The notes beneath the pieces are model-generated. The model had not been told where the DNA came from. It was given only the letters and a program-made list of their open reading frames with translations, and made no database searches. Below, piece by piece: positions 9,431 through 17,890 of a DNA stretch of 20,773 nucleotides (its first letter is position 1; each line of letters opens with the position of its first letter). The DNA is from Laetiporus sulphureus 93-53 (lineage: Eukaryota > Basidiomycota > Agaricomycetes > Polyporales > Laetiporaceae). The stretch spans positions 16,377 to 37,149 of the forward strand of contig NW_024468614.1 of assembly GCF_001632365.1 (NCBI RefSeq). The letters run 5' to 3'. A program made the translations under genes and the position numbers.

Positions 9431-9887
9431 TGACTAGCTTGTGCAATCCTTGTCCATCTTTCCTCCAGAGATGTCCATCACATTTGAAGAAGTGAATCAC
9501 ATACTTGAGCATTCGATCGTATTCTTTGTCCGAGTAGTTCTCCAGTCGCTACACCGTTTCTAGCCAGTCAGTAATTAGAGCAATAAGATGGTCATTCTGC
9601 CTGGCTCATGTGGATCGTGGAACATCCTTGTAGCTGACCACCTTCGGGTCCTGAGCATCTCGCATGGTTTCCGATCCATCATTATTTTGAGTTAGAAGCA
9701 CAAAAACTGATTGCGTGGCTGGCTCCTCCCCCGTTCTGAAAAATCGACCATCCTCGATCAACAGTGGATTACTCAGAAGCTGCACTCAGGGAAGTACTTG
9801 GTGCATAAAGCCGTTCATGCGATCCACCCAGTCATCGAAGTTGGTGTCCTCGATCGGCTCTGGTGGCAGGTTGCCTTGCTGGCTTGG

Positions 9888-10310
9888 TCAGCGTGATAAT
9901 CCATCTGGACCATGCATGACTCCTGGGATGTGGACTAGTTGGAAATGGTACATGAGGATCACAATGACCCAACAATTAATGCTTGCGCTCGGGGCAATGT
10001 CTGGGTTCTGCAACATGTCCTTAATGTACTTGGCATCCACTTCGACTATCAGGTTACGAATGCTGATTAGATAGACCTTGAGTGCTCGCAAAGTGCGATA
10101 TAGACCGTGGAGCTCGAGCTTCAGTTGCGAAAACCTCTTGCGGTCGTTGAGCATGATAGACCTAAACTGATTGCAAAACTGCTTTTTCGATCCGTCAGTT
10201 GTGCCTTGGCACAACTGTTATCCAACTGCGATCAGAGATGTGTCCATTGCAAGAATAACTGGTGCTGATGAGTCATAATTGATCATTCACAAAGCTGGTG
10301 ACTCCAATAA
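9888..10310 (-). pseudogene. Gypsy RNase H segment, broken
   Basis: On the minus strand the segment shows VILAMDTSLIAVG, then KLELHGLYRTLRALK, VEVDAKYIKDML, and finally HIPGVMHGPDGLSR, the usual end of the gypsy RNase H region before the integrase. The enzyme removes RNA from the RNA/DNA hybrid during cDNA synthesis. One TGA interrupts the N-terminal part, and the open frame 10214-9888 ends at a TGA just after the LSR motif. The order after RT and before integrase is normal. Confidence 0.8.
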
Positions 10311-10449
10311 TGCCTGCTTTAGGTCTTCCATCGCTTTGAGCTGCACCTTGCTGAATTCAAATGGAACTCCTTTCCGAGTAAGCTGCACAAGTGAGTGCGC
10401 TCACTTTGTGAAGTCCCTGATAAAGATCCTTGCAACTCTGATCATGCCT

Positions 10450-11110
10450 AGAAAAGCTCGAACTTCTGATAGGTCCTTGCATGGGCCTCAATTTCTGACT
10501 GTCCAGACTCACAATGCATCTGGCAATCATCCAATCAGAGTACCCCTGTGTCTGATGACCATGATCTCTTCGGCGCATAGCGTTAACTTCGTTTCCAAGA
10601 AGATACCTCCAGCATACTCCATTCACTGCACAATGTGATTAAGATTCTGGAAGTGTTCCCAGACGAATCATTGAATGCCATCATTGCCTGCGATCATCTC
10701 GAAGCTTTTGTTTGAATTGAGATATCTAGTCACTGGACCTTTGACTGGGACATCGTCAATGTACGGCATGGTGAACGCAGGAATTTCGATTGCAAAATGT
10801 ACGTGACGTCATCGTAGAAGATCGGCACCGAGTTTGTCCATCCCATCAGAAGGGTGACAAGTTGAAAGTGCCAAAAGGCATCTGGAATGTGGTGAGGTCA
10901 TGCGATGTCTCTGCTATGAGTCTCTCATCATATCCAACATATAGATCAAGCATGGCTCCACAGGCATGACTGCTGAACTGCTCTGCTAGATGCTTCAGAG
11001 TCGGCGTAACTCCTGAGTGCTGGATTGTGATGGCGTTGAGTGGTTTGAGACTGTGAACGAGTCGCAGAGACTTTCCATCCTTCTTTATGACACAGAACCA
11101 TCATGATCAA
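10450..11110 (-). pseudogene. Gypsy reverse transcriptase, broken
   Basis: Motifs in order on the minus strand: WFCVIKKDGKSLRLVHSL; the catalytic Asp of motif A in MLDLYVGYDER (Asp codon 10945-10947); FQMPFGTFNLSPF; and the YIDD box at 10753-10764 in PYIDDVPVKGP. The thumb-side stretch LSEVRAFLGMI lies near 10460. All catalytic Asp codons are present, but frameshifts lie between the motifs (near 10845 and in 10500-10640). The enzyme would copy element RNA into cDNA from a tRNA primer. The linker to the right (11110-12000) contains the family's conserved upstream blocks, for example YKPVMLKTRPV near 11540, also interrupted by stops. Confidence 0.85.
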
Positions 11111-12014
11111 TATGAAAAGTTTGAGGGCTCATAGACTCTGGTGTCCAGCTTCTTCTTGATAATTGTGCAGACTTCCTTGTAAATGCCCAGTGAAATCAGA
11201 ATGTTCCGCTGAACCCATGGCTGATGTGGAATGACTGAGAAATCAATCGGCAGAAAATACTGTGACTTGAATCATCCTCACTCGGAATCGCTCCAAGCAA
11301 ACACCTAATTGTGCAGATACATGAATGCGTGCATGAGAGCTCACTCTTCCAGCCATAAGAATCCCAGCTGGTGCACCACATCCAAAGCCTCCATGCATTC
11401 CTTCGTATAGCGACTGGTCAGAAAGAATGGACCCGGCCGCTCTGGAAGCTTAGATAGGTGTCGCAAAGGATCTCCATGTATCTGTCAAATGATTCGAAAT
11501 TGCTCGAGTACCGATGCGATTACTGGTCGAGTTTTGAGCATGACTGGCTTGTACTTTTTCTTGGTCGCAGCATAGCCTGCTCTCGAGCTTGACTCTTGAT
11601 CGCAATTGTGACCTATGATCATCTGTAGCAGTCATGAAGTCGAGGTTTGAGGGGTCAGTCAAAAATCTGAGGTGACTGTGTACAACGATGATACTGCATC
11701 GAGGGCCTGTCCTGAGGCTCGCAAATAGCTTGACTGAATGGAAATGGGATCGGAAGATATGACTGGGGAATAGGCTGATATGATAGGGGTATTTGTGCTG
11801 CTTACATCAATGATGAATGCCATCCCACTGCTTTCGGTACTCATATCTTCCACTAGTGAAAACCCAGATCCTTCGATCGCAAATGCTGTGCCCTGACTCA
11901 TGGTGGTCCTCTTGGTATCGTTGCAACTCTTCCTGTGTTGGAACATATGACTGTAACCATCTGGTTTCCATCGAAGAAGTTGCGCACCATGCTCTTGGTG
12001 AGCACGTCAAATGG

Positions 12015-12389
12015 TCATCCTAAAAGAATATCGTATGCAGCTGTGCAAATGACATGAATTTGCAAGTAGAGGACGATATCTCCGACTTGGAATGGTACAT
12101 TGCAAACAAGTCCGAGTGACTGGTCGACTTCTCCATTCGCAGACTGCATGTTGAGCTTTATTGTCAGATCATAGATGAGTCCCAGCAAATGGCAGATGTC
12201 TTCTGACATTGTGACAATCTGGCATCCTGGATTTAGGATTGCCTGTACTCGCTCCTTGTTGTCGATGAGGGTGACTATCGATCGCAATGCATGCAAGTCT
12301 TTTGTGACTGTCAACTGTTCTGGCTCTTCTCCATTGTGAACATGCTTCAAATAGGCATCATATGGATCAGGAATGACTGAACCCATCAC
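12015..12389 (-). pseudogene. Gypsy retropepsin-like protease, active-site Asp changed
   Basis: The stretch has the retropepsin layout: an active-site loop ILNPGCQIVTMS, then LNMQSANGEVDQSLGL, the VGDI strand and a C-terminal YDILLG. Related elements have Asp where this one has Asn (codon 12231-12233), so one G-to-A change would abolish catalysis. The frame opens at 12389, but the coding sense extends upstream past a TGA near 12405 into a stretch ending at 12596. After ILLG a TGA precedes PFDVLT. The intact enzyme would process Gag-Pol. Confidence 0.8.
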
Positions 12390-12924
12390 TGCTAAAGGCT
12401 CCCCTCAACAGGTGAACTCTTCCTCCTGTCCAATCGTAGAACTACTGTCTTCTGCATTTTCCAAGATCATCGCCATTCCAGTTGCACTTGGAGGTATTAC
12501 TCGCTTCAGTGTGCATGCTTCACGATACTTGTTGCACACATCTGGCAATATTGACAGCAACTCCTCCATGGACAACATTACTGCTGATGACTTCATTGAT
12601 TGCTCAAATACTATAGTCGCAAGCTCTGGCTGGTAGACTGGCGGTGCATTGCGATAAGCTGCATCTCATTCTCCAGGCTTTGGTGCTTGCCCAAAATTAC
12701 ATGTGTTTGGTGGAACATATACTGCATTCGAACTGATTAGAAAGAATGCTCTGGAACTGGGTCTGCGACTACTGGCATAGAGAACTCGGTGCGCTCTCAG
12801 TGGCCTTCTCTGGCTCCACCTGAGGCTTCTGCTGTTTGGGTGCCTTCTCAGACTGTGCTGGCTTTGCGGCTGCTCCTGCTGGTCACCTCAGTGGCATATC
12901 AACTCCATCAAAGACTGGTCATGA

Positions 12925-14292
12925 TCACTTCAGATTGAACAACTCTTGCTTCAGAGCTTCAATCCTATCTTCTGTGCCTAGCGAGAATGAGCTGGCTTTG
13001 TCTTCCGAGACCTCAAATAGATTTGCTGCTGAGACCAATGCCATGATTGGAGTCTGGTTCCATCTGTGCCACTCATAAATCTGATCATGAATCGTGATGC
13101 CTGGAATTGTGCGAGGGATGAAGGTGCCATTTGGAAGGACAACTTTTTCAGCTGCATTGCACATGCACTTGCCACTCTTAATGTCCTCCTCGACATGCTT
13201 TCATGTTCCGATTATGCCTCCGGCTTCTCCACAATAGTGGCAAAATCCACTCAGATTTTCATTTGTGACTGGTGGTCTGCTCGCAGTCGCAGTTTGACTC
13301 CCATTCTGCTTCACAACTCCTCCAGTCACAGCTGCTGTGAGTGTCTGAACTGACTTGACCAAGCTTTCAATAAGCAATGAGATATCTTCACTCTTGATTG
13401 CTGGTGCACTGCTAGTTGAAGTAGTTGTAGTCAGCTTTACTGTGGTCGGCCCTGTGCTAGTGCCGTGCAACATGAACTTTGCTGCCTCATAGATGTCGTT
13501 TACTAAGTAGAGATCATCTGAATAATGGTCTGGCTGCTTCAACTGTAGGCGCTGCGAAATCTGATTCCATAGCTCAGGCGAAAATCCTTGAACGAATGCG
13601 CGATTGCATTCTGACTCCAAAATGCGAGTCTTGCCAATGAAAAATGAGGTGATAGCTAGGAACTCTTGATGATAGTTCCCTAGTTCTGCGATGGTCTGAA
13701 TTCCCAGTCGGGCTCACTCTCTGACTAAGAGATCCATGTCTCGCATTTTCCATTTGCGCTCTGTATCTGCACCTGGATACAGCTCTTGGATTGCTTGTCG
13801 CAGATCGACATAGGTCTTCGTTCGATCTGTATATTCTGGAAGTGACTCAACGAGGTCAGCGACATCTATATTGAGGTAATGTTTCACCCATAGCTTCTTT
13901 TTCGCTTCAGTGTTTACTTGGCAACACGTAAATAGGATTTTTAGGTCATCGAAGAAGCAAAAGAGAGTTCTTGGCTGATCGGGATCAAAGGTAGGTGCCG
14001 ATCGATCGCCACAGAACGGCATTTGATTGGTTATTACTGTTCCCATCATGACTGTGGCTGTGGTGGTCAGGAAATTAAGTGTTTGAGTAGGGTTCTGGAC
14101 TGAATTTGACACTTGTTCGGCTGCGAGGGCTGTTTCTAGCTCATCTAGAAGGGTCCTAAGTGAAACTTCTTGCGACGAAGCCTCAGAGATGTGTTCCGAC
14201 TGTGCTTTTACTGTAGAAGACTCGGACGAATGGTGTGATAGCATGGTAAGCAAACTAAGTGGGCTGGGGATTCTAGAAGCTGGTGATGTCAA
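12925..14292 (-). pseudogene. Gypsy gag, broken
   Basis: The inferred start is the ATG at 14292, the first in the coding frame after the leader. The Ser/Thr-rich N-terminus is followed by a retrotransposon gag domain, with FDPDQPRTLFCFFDDLKILF and later YVDLRQAIQELYPGAD. A TGA at 13714 (Arg expected) and one at 13201 interrupt one continuous frame. The zinc knuckle near 13242-13201 begins CHYCGEAG, but the His is replaced by Gly and the final Cys codon is the TGA. After it the frame continues to 12925, with PNGTFIPRTIPG and a helical LGTEDRIEALKQELFNLK. More gag-like sequence, rich in Lys, Gln and Pro, follows past further stops to about 12790. The intact protein would form the particle shell. 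Confidence 0.8.
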
Positions 14293-14561
14293 TTGTGAAG
14301 CTGAGGAATGTGTTTCGAATAACGGAGATGGTCGAAAATTGGCTAAGTGTGGTCAGCCTTCTTTTGCTCGCTCGAATCTGGCCCTCTGAAACTCGTGTAG
14401 TCACCTGAGTCTTTGATTGAATGACGAGAAGACTTCTTCATCCGATGTTTCACCTATTGTGGTAATCCCGACTCTGTTTCAAGGGGATACCAAACTTCTT
14501 CTTCGGTCTCTGATCATAAGGCTGACAACTCGGTGCTGTGAAACTTTAAATCCTCTCCACC
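14293..14561 (-). other. Gypsy 5' leader between PBS and gag
   Basis: About 270 bp on the minus strand between the primer-binding site and the gag start. I see no conserved coding frame. In LTR elements this part carries the packaging signal, which I cannot identify from sequence alone. Confidence 0.5.
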
Positions 14562-14578
14562 CCTCGCAGTGGGCTCCA
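14562..14578 (-). other. Primer-binding-site candidate, element 1
   Basis: On the minus strand, four bases (TTTC) separate the LTR end GCATATCA from TGGAGCCCACTGCGAGG. A PBS starts with TGG because it pairs with the CCA end of a tRNA, and it lies a few bases inside the 5' LTR, as here. I cannot name the tRNA. Confidence 0.6.
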
Positions 14579-14952
14579 GAAATGATATGCTCAACCGCGT
14601 CCTGGCCGTGAGCAGTGCTCATAACCAAACCCCTACTGGTGGAATGCAAACTGGGGCTCTGTCTGTCTGCAGTACCTTTGGGCTATGGTTACAGGAAACT
14701 TCAGATGATAACGCAGTGATGGGTGGCCGTGAGTCGTTCAGCTGTGATGCTTGAAACGCAGTCAGATTGTCAAAGGTTCTGGATCGGTGAGTGTCGGACT
14801 CAACTGTATGGATGCCTCCAACTGGGAAACAGTCGAAAGCTGGAATGTGGGGGTGTGTGGGTGTAGAATGCGATTGGTGACTTCCGTACTCGTGAACTGT
14901 GGTGGCTGAAGGTCTGGGCTGGGGCACAAGAACCTTCTATATCTGGAAAGTG

Positions 14953-15114
14953 CTGGTCAAGCACTGACGAGCAACCCCTAACTGTCTCCAAGCTGGGATA
15001 AGTGCCGACGATGAAGCCCTGAGCACTTCTGACTGGAACAAGCGTCAATAATGAACCCCTGGATGTCTCTGAATGGGAACGAGCACCGACAATGAACTCC
15101 TGAGTGCTAGCCAG
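14953..15114. repeat. About 40-bp degenerate tandem repeat in the right LTR, 4 units
   Basis: This is the counterpart of 3178-3381 with one unit fewer. The first unit here looks like a fusion of the first two units of the left LTR, as expected from slippage or unequal pairing. Confidence 0.6.
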
Positions 15115-15415
15115 GCTACGGGATCCAATGGAGATGGAATCCTGGTTTGAGACTCGTGACTGGTGGCGTGTGAGCAAAATGCGATGGCGTGAGATACGAA
15201 AACATGATAACATGACTTATCTGGCTGAAACCTGAGTTGAGCTAGAGGCCACTGCTGAGAGTGCTGCCTCTCTCGGTGTCGAGAATCCCAGAGATGTAGA
15301 ATGTGATTGCAATAGATGTAGACGTAGTCGGGCATGATGCCCTAGCATAGACAAGATGGGAACTGGGCACTGCTGCGTGGGGAAACTCCATGTAAAACTC
15401 TCTTATTATTCCTAT

Positions 15416-15659
15416 CACGGCAGACATGATGCGATTTATAAATGTAGAAAATTGTGTGGGAATGTCAGCTGATGTCTTACATTTTTGGCAAAGCTTTGCC
15501 AATTTAGCATTTAACTGGCAAATAGTGCACATTCACAGCCAATGTGAAACATTTTCAACATGAAATGCCATGGTTGCAAATATTTGTCACATATGTAAGA
15601 AATCAGTCAACATTCACACATAATTTCCCACATCGATAAATCACATCATGTCTGCCGTG
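15416..15659. mobile_element. 244-bp foldback MITE with TAT target duplication
   Basis: The ends are inverted repeats: the first 24 bases (starting CACGGCAGACATGATG) match the reverse complement of the last 24 with one mismatch. Weaker similarity continues to about 67 bases per side (15416-15482 and 15593-15659), so much of the element can fold back. It is flanked by TAT at 15413-15415 and 15660-15662. The other LTR has the empty site with a single TAT at 3663-3665. It has no coding capacity, so it must have been moved by a transposase made elsewhere. A 3-bp duplication fits PIF/Harbinger or CACTA-like superfamilies; I cannot choose between them. An internal perfect palindrome reads TTGGCAAAGCTTTGCCAA. 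Confidence 0.92.
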
Positions 15660-15674
15660 TATGTATAGTGTAGA

Positions 15675-15681
15675 TTATATA
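15675..15681 (-). promoter_or_regulatory. TATA-like box of the right LTR, displaced by the MITE
   Basis: Minus-strand TATATAA. The MITE begins about 15 bp downstream in the direction of LTR transcription, so the usual start-site region is now 247 bp further away. If this box drives the element 1 genomic RNA, the insertion should have weakened or moved the start. Confidence 0.45.
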
Positions 15682-16165
15682 GTGGATCAGAAATGAGCCA
15701 GCTGAGTTGCTGAAACATGTTTCTGATCATACATTGTGTTTCCGATCCATTGAAAAACCTGTCGCAAAGCTCATCCCTGTTCTTTCTCTATATCATACAG
15801 TCAGGGAACTGGAAGTCCGGCCCTGTCAGGGCCCATCAGTCCACTACCCTATCTTCTGTTCCATTAGCACACTTGCTCATTTTTGAGTTGCCTAATTGGT
15901 CATGTTCCACTTCTCGCACTGCACCTCGTAATCGGCTATGCTTTCTCATGGCTTGCTCATCATTTCCACACCTCATGTTTCACCTTCTGACCCCTTCACA
16001 CAGTTCTGTTTCCTCAGGCTGTCAGTAAAGTCTTCTTCACCCACTCTGGACTGTTTTGGCTCAGTGTTTGTCTTTTCGAATTGCAATGACCTGCTATCCG
16101 ATTGTGTGATAGTCGGACACAGTTTCTGGTGTTTTTCTGATCACAGAATATCTCGGTGCATATCA

Positions 16166-16178
16166 CCTCCCCCATTCT
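16166..16178 (-). other. Polypurine tract of gypsy element 2
   Basis: Minus-strand AGAATGGGGGAGG directly followed by TGATATGC, the LTR start. This is the undamaged version of the junction at 4162/4163 and the clearest evidence for the inner LTR border. Confidence 0.8.
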
Positions 16179-16262
16179 GAGATTTGGATCATCCTCTGTC
16201 CATCGGGCTTGTGTACTTTAGATAGCATGCCCTCGCTGTCAGTTCCCCAGTCCTTCACTGCT

Positions 16263-17562
16263 ATGTCCCATGTCGACGGTGTCTTCAGCCTCACTGCTTG
16301 AGCTCACAGTGTCTACCCCATTGACGGTGCTTGCAATTCACTACTGCAGCACCTGGATAATCTTGTGTTCACATCACCCACTCCTGATGCTCATGCCTTG
16401 GTCTGGCAGGGCTGGGCCATGTCATTTTTCACTTATGAGGTGAGTATTCTGTGTTGCGATCTGCCTTCTGCCAGTCAATGCTGCGGCCTTCCAGTTACGC
16501 ATGACCTGTGACTATCCAGACTGTGCCAAGAGTTTGCTGCATGAGGTCAATTCAGTGTATGACTGGCTCATGCTGAACACGAGCCCTGACTTCGATTGGA
16601 TCCCAGCACTGGTCCCTTCCTCCCTGAGAGGTTATTCCAATGCTGTTGGGACCGCTGCCCCAATATGTTCTCCTGCTGCGATGACTGAGATTATGCAAGA
16701 GATCATCAAGGCTGCAGACTGTGACAATTTTACCAAGTTCCCTGAAGGTCACAACCATATTTGTGATCACTTTTTAATGGCATACACGGTGAACAACATT
16801 TTCATGCATCGGCACGACCGTACATTCCCTGGGCAGACCATTCCGATTGGCTGCTGGTGGATAAACTATGATAGCTGACATGTTCCTCCTCCTTCTGCCA
16901 TGTCTCTTGCTATGGCAGAAATTCTTCAGGATGTGGTCAAGCATGAACCTGAAGTTGTTGCAGCAACTCCGAGGGTGCAGTTGCGTTCTGCATCTGTCAT
17001 GAGTACGATGTCGTCCATGGTCACCATCAAGTCTTCTGAGTCAGATACACTGCATGAGTACTACATCGCCATCCACGCTCTCCCAAAGTGTGTGCAGATC
17101 GCATTTCTGAACTTCGGCAAGCCATGGCCGCATACCAAGGTGCGCCTGGTCGCTTTCTTCATATTCAGCTCGTTGCTTACATTCTGGCCACCAGTGCTTC
17201 AAGTGCTTGGTGGACAGGGACTGCATGATCATTCCTTCTGACCACAGTGAGCAGGCTTGCATTCACTGCTGAGTGTCGCACCTCAAGTGCTCATTTGTCT
17301 AGCCTCCCTCTAGTAAGCTTTTCGTCTTCTTGATCACAAAGGCTGCAATACTGACTTTATTCCTTTCACGATTGCAGATGCCAAATCGCTTGCAGAGACC
17401 AAGAGGATTCTTAGTGAGGTTCGTGGGCTGGCCATTCCCAATGCCCTATTGATCAAGATCTATACTCAGGAGCGTGCATGACTGGTTGTGGAGGCGACCC
17501 GCATTAGTGATCATCTCCAGTTCTTGAAGACCTTCCTGGCTGCGAATGGAAAAGCCACGTAG
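16263..17562 (+). pseudogene. Gene 1, element 2 copy: spliced antisense cargo gene with zinc-cluster-like motif, broken
   Basis: Four exons: 16263-16439, 16495-17139, 17195-17312 and 17378-17562. Their phases join cleanly to 374 codons plus a stop if internal stops are read through, so this copy shows the ancestral structure. The start reads MSHVDGVFSL. Exon 3 begins with Cys and gives C-x2-C-x5-C-x11-C-x2-C-x6-C (about residues 275-306), close to the Gal4-type Zn(2)Cys(6) pattern but poor in the basic residues usual there. Stops: TGA at 16299, 16876, 17270, 17479 and TAG at 17300. Those at 16876 and 17270 are shared with the first copy. The one at 17479 is CGA there (5429). VKHEPE near the middle fits a SUMO-acceptor site; VEATRISDHLQFLKTFL near the end is helical. 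Family and function are unknown to me. Confidence 0.75.
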
Positions 17563-17753
17563 CCTAGAATCATCTCGATTTGTCCTTCATGTACTTCGCT
17601 TTCTCATGTACAGTAGTCTGACTGTGTTCATCTCTGACTTCATGCTGTGAAACCATTGTTTCGGTAGCCTCAATCGGAGTTGGCTTGATTTCGGTCCCAC
17701 ATAAGAAGTTCCATCTGAGTCACTTGAACTGGCTCCCTGAGAAAGCCAACTGG

Positions 17754-17771
17754 CTCTACCACATGGTAGAG
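17754..17771. promoter_or_regulatory. 18-bp near-palindrome with CACATG core, gene 2 upstream region
   Basis: Counterpart of 5706-5723 with one base changed, so the E-box core is lost. It lies about 120 bp upstream of the gene 2 start. The rest of the 17563-17890 gap is conserved but shows no other element I can name. Confidence 0.4.
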
Positions 17772-17890
17772 GATGATACCATGAGGTTTTAATGATGTGT
17801 TTGCATGTCCGAGCATGGCTAGTTCAAAATTGTCTTCAGTGTCCGATGGCACCTAACTCCCCTCTCCCTCTACCTCATTCTTTCAGCTCG

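Larger units (their letters stand above)
8175..12800 (-). pseudogene. Gypsy pol (protease, RT, RNase H, integrase), broken
   Basis: Minus-strand domains follow the Ty3/gypsy order: protease (about 12390-12015), linker, reverse transcriptase (about 11100-10450), RNase H (about 10300-9888), and integrase with C-terminal tail (about 9420-8175). Integrase downstream of RNase H separates it from copia. The true product is one polyprotein acting in cytoplasmic particles and then in the nucleus. Pol is in a different frame from gag, with the switch near 12790. I cannot say whether this was a programmed shift or an indel. Dozens of stops and several indels break it, and TGA where an Arg codon is expected is the commonest lesion. 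The right limit is approximate. Confidence 0.85.
2808..16165 (-). mobile_element. Ty3/gypsy element 1, with antisense cargo genes, about 13.4 kb
   Basis: Read on the minus strand the order is: 5' LTR (16165 to 14583), primer-binding site, leader, gag-pol (14292 to 8175), antisense genes 2 and 1 (7894 to 4260), polypurine tract, 3' LTR (4162 to 2808). The LTR limits come from three observations: TGATATGC at one end and GCATATCA at the other; loss of homology between the two copies exactly there; and PBS- and PPT-like sequences on the inner sides. The length is far above the 5-8 kb usual for fungal gypsy elements. The excess is the 4-kb block of antisense genes plus long LTRs. The left flank is copia sequence. 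The right LTR is shared with another element, so a target-site duplication cannot be tested here. Confidence 0.85.
14583..16165 (-). repeat. Shared LTR: 5' LTR of element 1 and 3' LTR of element 2
   Basis: This 1583-bp copy matches 2808-4162. Its ends are perfect: TGATATGC at 14583 and GCATATCA ending at 16165, on either strand. Without the 244-bp MITE and its 3-bp target duplication it is 1336 bp. The left side abuts the PBS of element 1; the right side abuts a polypurine tract and the antisense genes of a second element. One LTR therefore serves two elements. It has four minisatellite units and a TATA-like box at 15675-15681. Confidence 0.85.

Noticed and set aside
9292..9495. Open frames on the + strand across 8200-14300
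   Set aside because: They are shadows of the broken minus-strand gag-pol, whose motifs are clear on the opposite strand.
14521..14580. tRNA-like 3' end ending in CTCCA next to the LTR
   Set aside because: No full cloverleaf could be built upstream. The position is explained by a primer-binding site on the other strand.
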